A stretch of 64,000 nt of DNA from an uncultured Oscillospiraceae bacterium. GTDB lineage: Bacteria; Bacillota; Clostridia; Oscillospirales; Ruminococcaceae. The stretch is from NCBI GenBank assembly GCA_934448295.1, contig CAKSEY010000003.1, forward strand, positions 186,001 to 250,000, read 5' to 3'. Position numbers and translations under genes: made by a program. Each line of letters opens with the position of its first letter. Positions within the stretch are counted from its first letter, which is position 1. This document shows, piece by piece, positions 16,684-25,588 of the stretch. The notes below the pieces were generated by a model, which was not told the DNA's origin, searched no databases, and saw only the letters and a list, made by a program, of their open reading frames with translations.

Positions 16684-17895
16684 TTAAAATTCGGCTGTGT
16701 TCTGCTTGTCCGCAAGTTTGTAGAGTATTTCTGCGATAGCTTCCCGTGATAAGTCGCCTCTGCCGAAAGCAATTTGGCTGACCTCGTTCAGAGCCTTGTT
16801 GCTGTCGCGCTCCGCGTTGCGTATTACGGTGAGTACGGCAAGCAGCAGTTTTTCGGTGTTGACCGTATGCGGTCTGTTGTTTACAAACTGCCCGCGCGGA
16901 TTGTTCTGCGTTGCCCGTTCCGCTTGCCTTATTGCCTTGATTATGGCATTTCCTGCGGCGGTATAAACATCATCGTTCATCTTTCCGGCATACTTGGCTA
17001 TCTGATATTTCCCCCAATCGGTTTCGGTACTGTGCAGCGTTTCGTTGTAAATACGGCGGGTTTCAATAAGCTGTTCATAGAGCCGCTTTGCCTCGTCGCT
17101 GCTCTGAATAATGAATGTTGAAAGCGCATTTATCTCGTCCTTGACAGGCTGCGGCATATATGCGTAAACAAGGCGACCTGTTTTCGGCAGCATGGAGCGT
17201 ATTTTTTCAAGCCGTTCAGCAATTTCGTCAAGAACAGGGGCGGCACCGGTTTCCTTTCCAACCTCTGTTTTGAACTGACCTAGTAGCTCGTTTTCCTTGC
17301 TCCGTAGGTTCACATAGAAATCGTGGTAGGTATTCTTAATAACCTCAACCCGTATCTTGTCGCAGGCTTCGGGATCAACCTTGCTTATGTAAACGCTCTG
17401 CGCTTTATCCCAATACATCAAGTGGATATGCGGCTGTCCTTCCTTAAGGTGAACGGCGGCAAACCACTCAATGTTGGTTGCGTCCATATTCATGTGCTTT
17501 GCGATAACGCCTATCTGCTTTCGCGCAAAACTCTGCCAATCGGACAGGGAGTATAGTCCGGCTTCCTCTGCGGTTTCGGGAGTGAATGAAAACACGCAGC
17601 GAAAGATATTGCGATACGGAGTAGTCATTCTTCGGATATGGCTCTGTGCCGCCTCCATTGAATAGCTGGGGTAATACTCGTTATTGATATAGCCGAACAA
17701 GCCGTTTCCGGTGTCGGCATTGACCGCAGCACCCGGACGATTGCCGAGGTAGCGGAGATGTTCTTCGGTTTCGGTTTTCGCAACACCGTCGCGCTCTCCT
17801 ATGTACCGCAGGTGTTCCGCATTTCTTACGGCTGCGTATGGATGTTTTGCTCTTGCAGGACGGTCGCGCTGCTTGAAGATGATTTTGGGTGTCAT
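16684..17895 (-). CDS. Conjugative relaxase (MobP-like)
   Basis: This 403-residue protein starts at ATG 17895 behind AAGGAGA. It contains the relaxase histidine cluster HLKEGQPHIHLMYWDK near residue 165, after a strand that likely belongs to the relaxase fold (NIEWFAAVHL). The N-terminal segment has two similar motifs, AEHLRYIGERDG and EEHLRYLGNRPG, as in the MobP relaxases of Firmicute elements. The C-terminal half is helical. It should nick the origin of transfer and stay bound to the transferred strand. No catalytic tyrosine can be fixed with certainty. The downstream gene starts 17 bases after its stop. Confidence 0.75.
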   Translation of the reverse strand: MTPKIIFKQRDRPARAKHPYAAVRNAEHLRYIGERDGVAKTETEEHLRYLGNRPGAAVNADTGNGLFGYINNEYYPSYSMEAAQSHIRRMTTPYRNIFRCVFSFTPETAEEAGLYSLSDWQSFARKQIGVIAKHMNMDATNIEWFAAVHLKEGQPHIHLMYWDKAQSVYISKVDPEACDKIRVEVIKNTYHDFYVNLRSKENELLGQFKTEVGKETGAAPVLDEIAERLEKIRSMLPKTGRLVYAYMPQPVKDEINALSTFIIQSSDEAKRLYEQLIETRRIYNETLHSTETDWGKYQIAKYAGKMNDDVYTAAGNAIIKAIRQAERATQNNPRGQFVNNRPHTVNTEKLLLAVLTVIRNAERDSNKALNEVSQIAFGRGDLSREAIAEILYKLADKQNTAEF

Positions 17896-17908
17896 ATTGG
17901 TCTCCTTG

Positions 17909-17937
17909 TTGACAGGGTATGGATATTGTGATATAAT
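17909..17937 (+). promoter_or_regulatory. Consensus promoter of the NUDIX gene
   Basis: TTGACA (17909-17914) and TATAAT (17932-17937) are 17 bases apart, 60 bases before the NUDIX start. It runs against the surrounding minus-strand operon. A small palindrome, CCGATTTATCGG (17953-17964), follows it. Confidence 0.8.
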
Positions 17938-17996
17938 CAAATAGAAAACTAACCGATTTATCGGAAGTTGTCAATAAAGAAGTAGGGGGAAAATCA

Positions 17997-18443
17997 ATGC
18001 GAACAGAAAATGTTGAGCTTACAGTCTTATGTTTAATTCATAAAGATGGAGAATACTTATTACAGAATAGGATAAAAAATGATTGGAAAGGGTTTACACT
18101 TCCCGGAGGGCATATTGAACCAGGAGAGTCTATCGTTGATGCAGTTATAAGGGAGATGAAAGAAGAAACAGGTTTGACTATAATAAACCCTCACTTATGC
18201 GGTGTTAAACAATTTCCGATAGAAGGCGGCAGATATATTGTATTTCTTTTCGAAACAAATCAGTTTAAAGGGGAGTTAAGAAGCTCAGATGAGGGGGAAA
18301 TGTATTGGATCAAAAAAGCAGAATTGCCAACAGTAAATCTTGTGAATGATTTTTATGATTTACTAAGTGTAATGCTTGATGAAAATCTGTCTGAGTTCCA
18401 ATACATAATCGATGGAGAGGAATGGAAAATTGTAAAGAAATAA
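17997..18443 (+). CDS. NUDIX hydrolase (MutT/8-oxo-dGTPase type)
   Basis: This 148-residue protein carries a complete NUDIX box in residues about 36-58 (GGHIEPGESIVDAV, then REMKEETGL), with the REXXEE glutamates that bind magnesium. The sequence LPGGHIEPGES is typical of 8-oxo-dGTP diphosphatase-like members. It starts behind AGGGGGAAA. It is one of only three plus-strand genes inside the element, is more AT-rich than its neighbours and has its own promoter and terminator. It is therefore a likely cargo gene inserted between the relaxase and the large membrane-protein gene. Substrate not determinable here. Confidence 0.88.
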   Translation: MRTENVELTVLCLIHKDGEYLLQNRIKNDWKGFTLPGGHIEPGESIVDAVIREMKEETGLTIINPHLCGVKQFPIEGGRYIVFLFETNQFKGELRSSDEGEMYWIKKAELPTVNLVNDFYDLLSVMLDENLSEFQYIIDGEEWKIVKK

Positions 18444-18490
18444 ACAACTTTCCATAAGTCGAGCAGATGAAATTATAATACCGATTGAAT

Positions 18491-18510
18491 GCCCCGTCAC
18501 CCGACGGGGC
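18491..18510. terminator. Terminator between the NUDIX gene and the converging operon
   Basis: GCCCCGTC and GACGGGGC form an 8-bp GC-rich stem with a four-base loop, followed by GTTTCCTGTT. It lies between the converging NUDIX and 662-residue protein genes. Confidence 0.75.
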
Positions 18511-18520
18511 GTTTCCTGTT

Positions 18521-20509
18521 TTACGGCTGCACCGCCGAAATAGTCGCAAAAAGCTCATCAGACATACCCGTCCTAAAACCCTTGAACCACAATCGCGGAT
18601 TGACTTCAACACCTAAATCTGCGACAGAAAGTCCGCGGTAGTAGTGCGGCTCTGAATATTGCGGCTGCGATACCTCACCGCTCATTATGCTCACCTTTAT
18701 GCTGACATGCGGAATGGTTTCTCCTGCCGGAAAAGCATGATACCAAGTATTTGTCCCCGTAATAAAGTCGCGTGTGCTGTCGGCTGTTCCGTTGTGTGCG
18801 TAGCCCACACGAAAACTGCCGTCGCTGCGGAGCAGCATATCCTCTCCTATATCGTACTCCTCGGAAATACCGTCAAGGCTGGCAAGGCAGGAGTATTCAA
18901 CAAACAGCGTCACTGTGCCGTTATCGGTAAGTCCGTCAACGCTCGGAAACGGAAAGCCGTAGTCCTTTTCAAAATGCTCTGTATCAATGACATAGGCAAT
19001 AGTAACCGCGCTGTAATTCAGAACATTACTCGTTATATCTGCGCTTGCAGCATGACCGCCGTTCTCCATATCCCACACGTCATAAATGTAGGCAAACTGA
19101 ATAGAATTGCCACAATCAAGCAGATTAGCGTAGACAGGTACGCTCTCGTTCAGCCACAAGGTTATGCCTTCCTCCGGCAGGTCGTGCGATACTCTGCCAT
19201 AATTGTATTTGTGTATTTTGCTTACCTCGCCGCATTGATTGAGTATGCCGTTTGTACCGGATTTTAGGGCGGAACTGTCAACGGGCAGCTCAAAGAAACC
19301 TTCAAAGTAAACAAATAACGCTGCCTGCACCATATTGTCAAGGCTCAGCGTCCATTCATCTTCCGGAATGTCTGCGTCACGCAGAGCAAGCTCGATAGCG
19401 TTCTGGGAGTCCTCAACATATTGGTCGAAACTCTCATCTATGCCGAAAATCTCCGCCCACATATCGTTTGCAGGACATTCCAGCGTGATACTTAGCTTGT
19501 TGTTTGTGCGCTCGGCGGTTATCGAAATCTGTCCGTCATATACGGTATCTTCAAGCAGCGAAATAAGGTTTGAGGTTTCAAACACATTCAGCTTAATCGC
19601 TCCGCTGCCGTCTGTTAGCCCCTGCCAGGTTGAATGAAGATATTCCTCGGCAGCCTCGGCGGTTTCAGGAATGTTACCTATCGCCTCGGCAAGCTGCGCG
19701 TCAAGGCTTTCTTCTGCGGCACTCTGCTCGTTCATATTTACGAGAAACTCCCGGCATTGGCGGACATTGTACATAGCAAGGAACCGCGGCAGATAGATAG
19801 TGCCGCCGCCGATACAGGTGTACTCAACTGTCTGCGTGCTGCCGGTGCTGTCGGTCACATTAAGTGTTTGGACGGTGCAAGCCTTCCCGTCCTCGGTAGT
19901 GGTTTCATCGTAGAGGTACTCATACTGCGGCATACTCTCCATAGCACGGCAGTACAGAAAAGATTTCACGCTGTCCTCATATCCGCTGATACGCTCTATT
20001 CCCGTATCATCTGAAAATTGCGGCTTTGTTATATCGGAATAGTCCATATCCGAACTGAAATCGGCTATGTATTCGTCAAATTCGCTCTGTGAGCTTATTG
20101 CTCGGAGAGCAGCGGCATAGGTTTCCATGACCGATTGTGCCTGCGCTATTTCCTCGCTGTCGTAGAGAATTAGGGTACTGCCGTCAAAGCCGCTGTTGAT
20201 AGCCGCCTTTGACAGATTAACGGAGAAATCGGGCATGAAATCATAGACCTCGCGCTTTATATCTCCGTCAATTTCAGCGTTCATTCCGTCAAAAACCTCG
20301 CTGATACAAGTCCTGATATATCTCCAATGGTTTTGCAGGTCGGTTGTCTGAATAATATCCAGCAGACCGCTTATAAAGCCGGCAAATGCCGTGAATATCA
20401 TCATAATCAGACCGATAACTACCATGATAATTTTCAGAACAGTATTGCGCCCCTGTTCGCTGGATAGGGACTCGGCAATAACGGCAATTAGTTTCGGGTT
20501 GACCGCCAT
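18521..20509 (-). CDS. Large membrane-anchored surface protein of the transfer apparatus
   Basis: This 662-residue protein has one N-terminal membrane segment (residues about 25-50, VLKIIMVVIGLIMMIFTAFAGFI) and a long outer region. Its N-terminus (LIAVIAESLSSEQGRNTVLK) looks like that of the CD1108-type cell-wall hydrolases coded after VirB4 in Gram-positive elements. However, no NlpC/P60, lysozyme or M23 motif is visible in the outer part. It may be a structural VirB8- or VirB10-like scaffold, or a hydrolase that has lost its enzyme domain. It is translated from GGAGGTG right after the VirB4 gene and a tiny membrane-peptide gene. Confidence 0.65.
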   Translation of the reverse strand: MAVNPKLIAVIAESLSSEQGRNTVLKIIMVVIGLIMMIFTAFAGFISGLLDIIQTTDLQNHWRYIRTCISEVFDGMNAEIDGDIKREVYDFMPDFSVNLSKAAINSGFDGSTLILYDSEEIAQAQSVMETYAAALRAISSQSEFDEYIADFSSDMDYSDITKPQFSDDTGIERISGYEDSVKSFLYCRAMESMPQYEYLYDETTTEDGKACTVQTLNVTDSTGSTQTVEYTCIGGGTIYLPRFLAMYNVRQCREFLVNMNEQSAAEESLDAQLAEAIGNIPETAEAAEEYLHSTWQGLTDGSGAIKLNVFETSNLISLLEDTVYDGQISITAERTNNKLSITLECPANDMWAEIFGIDESFDQYVEDSQNAIELALRDADIPEDEWTLSLDNMVQAALFVYFEGFFELPVDSSALKSGTNGILNQCGEVSKIHKYNYGRVSHDLPEEGITLWLNESVPVYANLLDCGNSIQFAYIYDVWDMENGGHAASADITSNVLNYSAVTIAYVIDTEHFEKDYGFPFPSVDGLTDNGTVTLFVEYSCLASLDGISEEYDIGEDMLLRSDGSFRVGYAHNGTADSTRDFITGTNTWYHAFPAGETIPHVSIKVSIMSGEVSQPQYSEPHYYRGLSVADLGVEVNPRLWFKGFRTGMSDELFATISAVQP

Positions 20510-20521
20510 AATACACCTCCG

Positions 20522-20599
20522 TCATATTTCCGGCAGAATGAGCAGCAAAATCGCAAAGGTAACGGGTATTGCTGTAATGATTACGGGTAAGGAAATCAT
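20522..20599 (-). CDS. Possible 25-residue hydrophobic peptide
   Basis: An ATG overlaps the VirB4 stop codon (ATGA) and opens a frame of 25 codons (MISLPVIITAIPVTFAIL...) that is almost entirely hydrophobic, enough for one membrane span. It ends 12 bases before the next start codon. Overlap coupling and composition suggest it is real, but no strong ribosome binding site is present and so short a frame can arise by chance. Confidence 0.35.
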   Translation of the reverse strand: MISLPVIITAIPVTFAILLLILPEI

Positions 20600-22410
20600 C
20601 TTCCGCCGCCCTTTCCGAAAATCGCAAGCCTTTCGTCCGAAAACTCAAACTTGACCTTGACCGCCTGCGAACCGACTTTCATCAGAGCAATTCCGCGCTG
20701 TTTTGCGGCGAGCAACTCATACTGTGCCTCATTAAGCGCAAATACCTCTTTTGTTTCGCGCAGGCTGTCGCCGTCAACTCCGAACAGCAGCTTGAATGAC
20801 GGCAAATCAAGAACCGCCTGTCCGTAAAGTCTTATCTGCGGGTCAAGGAAATCGGTGATTGATTGTGTTGCAACAACAATGCTGCCTTCGTACTTTCTTG
20901 CTCTTTTTTCAGCATTACGCAGAAATTCAAGGGATTGAGGTACGTTCGGGTCTATCATAGTCCAGCATTCGTCTGCAACAAGCATAATGCGCTCGGTGGG
21001 GTCGCGTGTGATTTGCTCCCAGCACCATGAAAGCACATTGAAATACTGTGCGGCAAGAACGGAGCCGGACATTTGCACCAGCGACTTTGTATCCAGCACC
21101 ACGAAGGAGCTGTGCGGAGAAATGGTAGTGTGTCCGTTCCACAACCCATGGTCTGCGCCGTTTGCGGCAGACTCCAGATAGGTTTTCAAGTCCTCATAAT
21201 AAGGAGAATTGCTGTCCTTGCCGCACTTGCTCTCAATCAGGCGGTAAAGGTCGCCTATGGTTGGGAACTGCTCGTTCTTTAATCCGCGAACATCTGTATT
21301 CCATGTAATTCCGTACCGTGCGTATAGCTCGACAATGGTCTTGTTAAGCAAAGCGCGTAATCTATCGTCCATTGACGGTATGTATAGCTGGAAGAAAGTT
21401 TCAAGGGTTTTAAGGTGAATTGCCAAATCGCCTATTCCGTCGTTATCCGAGGTGTTCTTATCGTCCTCGTCCTTTGGCGCAGGGCGCACCTGCAACGGAT
21501 TGATTAGACCGCCGCGCCCTCCGGCAACGTCTATCCAATCACCGTCAAAGAATTCACCGCGGCACATATCCTTGTATTCACCTTCGGGGTCGATGATTAT
21601 GATTTTTGTGCCGTGAGCGTATTCGCTGGCAACAATGTGCTTTGTCGCAGTAGATTTACCCGTTCCTGTGCCGCCGATAATGGTTATGTTGCTGTTGGTG
21701 CGGCTCTTTTCGCGCTTCCAAAGGTCTAAAAGAATTATACCGCCGCCGCTGTCCTTTCCGAGATAGTAGCCGCTGCCGTCATTAAAGCCGGACGCAGCAA
21801 ATGGAAATCCGCCGACAAAAGTGGAAAGCGGAAACGCTCGACGGGAAATCTCGTTTATTTCCTTGTTCTGCGGATAGGTGGGGCTGATATGCTGATAGCC
21901 CTCTTTTTGGAGGTTAGCAAGTACGCGCAGGCGGCAGCCCACGGTGTTCGCAAGGGACACTACTCGCGTACAGCGTTCCCGGAAATCCTCCTCGTCATTT
22001 GAGATAACCATAATTGTGGTATTCCATACGCCCATAGTTTCGTTGTTCTGATCCATCTGCCGCATGGCGTTCTCCTGGTCATCAGCGGACTTTTCTGCTC
22101 TCTGGCGTTCAAGGGAGTCTTTCGTTGATAGCTGAATACCGCGCTGGGTGGTTATGTTCTTTGACATATTGGCGAGCAGTAAGCCGTTGTCGATTGGTTC
22201 ATAGTTTATAGCAACGATGGTACCGGGAAGATTGGTGAGCTTTGAGTACCAGCCATAATCGGGATTGGACGGATAGCTGATAACCGTATAGACACGGCAG
22301 AAATACTCGCCGAGCATAAAATCGTTGCAGTTAAATTCCAGACCAACAGGTGTTATCGCCGCCTGCAAAGCGGTGTTTATCTGTAATTCTTCAAATTCGT
22401 TCTGTTTCAT
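20596..22410 (-). CDS. VirB4/TraE-type conjugation ATPase
   Basis: This 604-residue protein starts at ATG 22410 behind AAAGGAC. Walker A is GGTGTGKSTATK (residue about 255) and Walker B is IIIIDPEGEY. The C-terminal RecA-like half has ERIMLVADECWTMIDP and VVATQSITDFLDPQ, as in VirB4. The N-terminal third is the typical VirB4 regulatory domain. This cytoplasmic ATPase powers assembly of the transfer channel. It overlaps the gene before it through ATGA-type junctions, so the operon is tightly coupled. Confidence 0.92.
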   Translation of the reverse strand: MKQNEFEELQINTALQAAITPVGLEFNCNDFMLGEYFCRVYTVISYPSNPDYGWYSKLTNLPGTIVAINYEPIDNGLLLANMSKNITTQRGIQLSTKDSLERQRAEKSADDQENAMRQMDQNNETMGVWNTTIMVISNDEEDFRERCTRVVSLANTVGCRLRVLANLQKEGYQHISPTYPQNKEINEISRRAFPLSTFVGGFPFAASGFNDGSGYYLGKDSGGGIILLDLWKREKSRTNSNITIIGGTGTGKSTATKHIVASEYAHGTKIIIIDPEGEYKDMCRGEFFDGDWIDVAGGRGGLINPLQVRPAPKDEDDKNTSDNDGIGDLAIHLKTLETFFQLYIPSMDDRLRALLNKTIVELYARYGITWNTDVRGLKNEQFPTIGDLYRLIESKCGKDSNSPYYEDLKTYLESAANGADHGLWNGHTTISPHSSFVVLDTKSLVQMSGSVLAAQYFNVLSWCWEQITRDPTERIMLVADECWTMIDPNVPQSLEFLRNAEKRARKYEGSIVVATQSITDFLDPQIRLYGQAVLDLPSFKLLFGVDGDSLRETKEVFALNEAQYELLAAKQRGIALMKVGSQAVKVKFEFSDERLAIFGKGGGR

Positions 22411-22421
22411 AGGGTGTCCTT

Positions 22422-23111
22422 TCATCTTGCTTTCAGCACGGAAATCTTCTCGTCAACGTCTGTGTTTTCAAGGTGAGCATAAGCGGGAATGTTCACAAGG
22501 TTGCAAAGACGAACCAGACCGCGGCTGTCAACAACGCTTGCTTTAATGCGGTTTTCGTTGTATATCTTGGCAAGTTCCCCGGCTCTTGCAACGATACTGC
22601 GCTCGTCCTCGCGCTTGGTGCTTTCCCAGATGATGATGTAATACTGACGTTCCAGCGTTTCACCTGACATTACCATTCCCGCAAGCTCGTCCATTTCTGC
22701 TTTTATCAGCTTTCGCCTGCCGCCGGCAGCATCGTTTTTCAGCTGTTCATAATCGCGGAGGGCGCGGGATATATCAACAGGACGGGATACCGCGATATAC
22801 TTGTATGGGTATTTTACAGAGGACAAGCGAGATGAGAGATTTCGCTTTATAACCTCCTGCTCCGCGTTTGAAAACAGCTCGATTGACAGACCTTCGATCT
22901 GTACGGCTGCGATAATCATATCGTCAATAGTGTAAAGGCATTTTTCTCCTAGTGTTCGGGCATTAATAAACTCCTGCGCTGTGGCTTTTGCGGCTTTCTC
23001 CCTTTCTTCTTCATCATTCGCCTTTGTTTTTCCGGCAGTTTCGTTTTTGCGAAACCACCAGAGAAAGCCGCCGCAAAGCGCCAGCACAATAAGGGAAATT
23101 GCTATCTGCAT
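22422..23111 (-). CDS. Conjugation accessory protein, membrane-anchored
   Basis: This 229-residue protein has an N-terminal membrane segment (residues 1-20, MQIAISLIVLALCGGFLWWF) and then a charged linker. The soluble domain (TIDDMIIAAVQIEGLSIELF...YIAVSRPVDISRALRDYEQL) resembles the TraC-like N-terminal part of VirB4 proteins, which in several Firmicute elements is a separate gene just before VirB4. It probably binds the ATPase at the membrane. Start at ATG 23111 behind GGAAC-rich sequence. Confidence 0.65.
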   Translation of the reverse strand: MQIAISLIVLALCGGFLWWFRKNETAGKTKANDEEEREKAAKATAQEFINARTLGEKCLYTIDDMIIAAVQIEGLSIELFSNAEQEVIKRNLSSRLSSVKYPYKYIAVSRPVDISRALRDYEQLKNDAAGGRRKLIKAEMDELAGMVMSGETLERQYYIIIWESTKREDERSIVARAGELAKIYNENRIKASVVDSRGLVRLCNLVNIPAYAHLENTDVDEKISVLKAR

Positions 23112-23131
23112 AGGCTTTGTTCCTTTCTGAA

Positions 23132-24163
23132 TTAAGGTTCAATCTCGTTTTCATCAGTCTGCTCGTTCTGCATGGATAAATGCGCCCATATCGCTGACGG
23201 ATATGCTTTAAGCGTATAATCCGGCGAGCTGCATAAATCAAGAACGTCTGCGGGGTTATAATCACCTAAAAAGACAGAGCCTTTGTTCTCTCTCCATAGT
23301 TCTCCGGCAAGGCTGGTCTTGATACGAACGGGATTGCTTTCTGTGGTTTGCCCTTGAGCTGCGTCAATACTATCCACATTATCCATAATAAGCTGACCGT
23401 TTCCGTCTACAATGGCATATTTCATGTCGGGCGAAAGCCCGTAGTTTACGCTCTCCACAAGGTACTGCGGATTGTCGGAAAGGAGCTGCCTTCCGTCAAC
23501 TACTCGCCATTCACCTTCAAGTCCGTCCGGAAGAATAACACTCTCTCCGTTTATGCTGATAGGCTCATATCGGGTGTTGATGTAATGGTCATAGGCAGCG
23601 GGAATACGGTCAAAGGGGAATGATGTTCGCTGTTCTTTCACCTCGCCGCCGCTGAAATAATTCATAACAGCTACGGAACGCCTGTCCGCATTAAACTCAA
23701 TTTCAAGCACATTTTCAGAGCTTATCATATTGTCGATATAATCTGTTTGAGGGATAAACAGCGCCGATTTGGATAATGTTTCAGCAAGGCTGTCGGTATG
23801 AAACAGCATAAGTGCATCAGCCGTGTCCAGTTCATCACAGCGGAAATACAACTTTTTTCCGTTCTCAATCAACGAAATGAGAGTAATAGTGTTGGTAGTG
23901 CGGTTGTTTTCGTTCAGAAGATCGTTCGCGGTTTCATTCCCCATATCGCACCATTGGACAAGAATGTTGTATAAACAATCTTTCTGAAAATATGGGTGAT
24001 ATGTGTTTACAAGCTCTCTGTCAAGCCTGCTATCTCTGGTGCAATGCTTAACAAAATCGTATGTGTTTGTGCCTTCGTAAAACTCCGCAGGAAAATCTTT
24101 CGTTCCTTTTTCGGCAATCATGCGATTTATGAGAGAAATCACCTTAGAAACGCTGTATGTCAT
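23132..24163 (-). CDS. Protein of unknown function in the transfer operon
   Basis: This 343-residue protein starts at ATG 24163, which overlaps the stop of the upstream gene as ATGA, so the two are coupled. It is soluble, acidic and without recognised motifs. The C-terminus is acidic (NEQTDENEIEP), like many proteins in the accessory block further along. Its position between an equally unknown gene and the VirB4 partner suggests a role tied to transfer or to regulation of that operon. Confidence 0.6.
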   Translation of the reverse strand: MTYSVSKVISLINRMIAEKGTKDFPAEFYEGTNTYDFVKHCTRDSRLDRELVNTYHPYFQKDCLYNILVQWCDMGNETANDLLNENNRTTNTITLISLIENGKKLYFRCDELDTADALMLFHTDSLAETLSKSALFIPQTDYIDNMISSENVLEIEFNADRRSVAVMNYFSGGEVKEQRTSFPFDRIPAAYDHYINTRYEPISINGESVILPDGLEGEWRVVDGRQLLSDNPQYLVESVNYGLSPDMKYAIVDGNGQLIMDNVDSIDAAQGQTTESNPVRIKTSLAGELWRENKGSVFLGDYNPADVLDLCSSPDYTLKAYPSAIWAHLSMQNEQTDENEIEP

Positions 24164-25431
24164 AGTAATTCGTTGTCCTCCCAATCGTAATCGTCATCAC
24201 CGCAGTAGCTTTCTTCATCTAAACCGAGAAACGAGGAGCGTTCAACAGAAAAACTGCCGCTATCAAGCGGAGTAAGCTCGCCTACATTCTCTATCTCGTC
24301 CCAGAAATGAGAAATATGCTCAAGCTGCTCTTCGGTGGCATTTTCGGTTTCGCCCGTGATACCTGTCGGAGCAAAATGGTAGTATTCATACTCCACATCA
24401 ACCGTGTCGCTCTGATTGTGGCAGTAGATGTATTCATCAGCTCTGTCGCTGTTTTTGAGATATTCCTCACAGTTGCAATAGCTGCCCTCAAAGAATACCT
24501 CTGTTTCATTCCCCTGTGACAATTCAAGGCGTGTGAATGTGATGGGATGGGAAATATTCAGAGTATTTACCAGTGCAGCGGTGTAGTCCTGTTCGTTGAG
24601 GTAAGAGTGTAGCTGAAGAAATTCCCTGCGGTCTTTACGCAGAAAATCTCTCATTATGCGGCGGTCATTGGTAAAGTCCCAGGTGGTTTTATCAAGTCCG
24701 AGTCCGCGCCGGGCTGCTTTTGTGAGCAGTTTCATAGCATATTCGTCTGCAACGCACACGGCGGCGGGTTTGAGAAAATCATTTACCGCCGCCTCAAAAC
24801 ATTCTGTTCCGCGGTCGGCAAGGTATTGGCGGCAGCTGCTCTGAAGGTGATTGAAAAAATCATAATCTCTTGAATAGGTCTGAGCAATATCCACAATATC
24901 CTCAAAATCCAGATGATTGGTCACTATCTGACCGTTTGAGGTGCTGTCGGAATTGTAGTACATCCAGCGCACCTCGTTCTTTTCATAGTCGATAAAGAAA
25001 ACCTCGCGGTATTCAAGTTCGGGTTCGTTAAAAAGCATTATGCTGCCCATACTTGCGCCGTCGGGCGTTGTTTCCCTGCCCATATTCGTGCGGATAAACA
25101 AATCAATGTAATTGAACGAAAATGAGTGCGTCTGTATCTCGTTAGATGTGCTATCTGCGGCAGTAATTCTACGGAACAGAAAATCGACCTCGAAAGCAAG
25201 GTAGTTTTCAGCGTTCTTGGCGGCGGTGTAGTCATCATACGATGTGTGTGCGCCCATCTTCTCAATATCCATGAGAAAGAGCTGCTCCGCTTCGCAAAAG
25301 CTCTCCAGCTTACTGTATTCGTCGATTAGCCGCACCACATTTTCCGGTGAGATTGAAGGCGGACAGACGATGTATTCCGTTCGGTCTGCAACATTCAGTA
25401 ATATAAGGGTTGGTTTATTTTGGCTCATTGA
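24160..25431 (-). CDS. Protein of unknown function in the transfer operon
   Basis: This 423-residue protein starts at ATG 25431 behind AAGGAGA. It is acidic, without signal or membrane segments. Features include a long Tyr/Asp-rich middle (DFFNHLQSSCRQYLADRGTE) and an acidic end (YCGDDDYDWEDNELL). No family recognised. It is translationally coupled to the 343-residue protein gene after it, so the two may form a complex. The pair lies at the head of the VirB4 operon segment, next to the toxin-antitoxin promoter region. Confidence 0.6.
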   Translation of the reverse strand, partial: SMSQNKPTLILLNVADRTEYIVCPPSISPENVVRLIDEYSKLESFCEAEQLFLMDIEKMGAHTSYDDYTAAKNAENYLAFEVDFLFRRITAADSTSNEIQTHSFSFNYIDLFIRTNMGRETTPDGASMGSIMLFNEPELEYREVFFIDYEKNEVRWMYYNSDSTSNGQIVTNHLDFEDIVDIAQTYSRDYDFFNHLQSSCRQYLADRGTECFEAAVNDFLKPAAVCVADEYAMKLLTKAARRGLGLDKTTWDFTNDRRIMRDFLRKDRREFLQLHSYLNEQDYTAALVNTLNISHPITFTRLELSQGNETEVFFEGSYCNCEEYLKNSDRADEYIYCHNQSDTVDVEYEYYHFAPTGITGETENATEEQLEHISHFWDEIENVGELTPLDSGSFSVERSSFLGLDEESYCGDDDYDWEDNELL

Positions 25432-25537
25432 TGTTCTCCTTCTCAATTCCGATAACAGCAGTTAAAGACTTGATATTTATTAGGTGAAGTCTATTCACCA
25501 TTGGCTCTGCACCTCCATATAATTATTTTAGAACCTC

Positions 25538-25566
25538 TTGACAAACCCTATTAAATAGGGTATAAT
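25538..25566 (+). promoter_or_regulatory. Consensus promoter with built-in operator for the toxin-antitoxin operon
   Basis: TTGACA (25538-25543) and TATAAT (25561-25566) are 17 bases apart. The spacer is almost filled by a perfect inverted repeat, ACCCTATT and AATAGGGT (25545-25561), around one central base. A repressor bound there would block the polymerase, the usual autoregulation by an antitoxin with a helix-turn-helix. Confidence 0.85.
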
Positions 25567-25588
25567 AATATCAAAGGAGGGAATGCTA

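Noticed and set aside
17940..17996. Origin of transfer upstream of the relaxase gene (CCGATTTATCGG palindrome)
   Set aside because: The palindrome is short and lies between the NUDIX promoter and start codon. No nick-site motif could be recognised, so I did not call an oriT.
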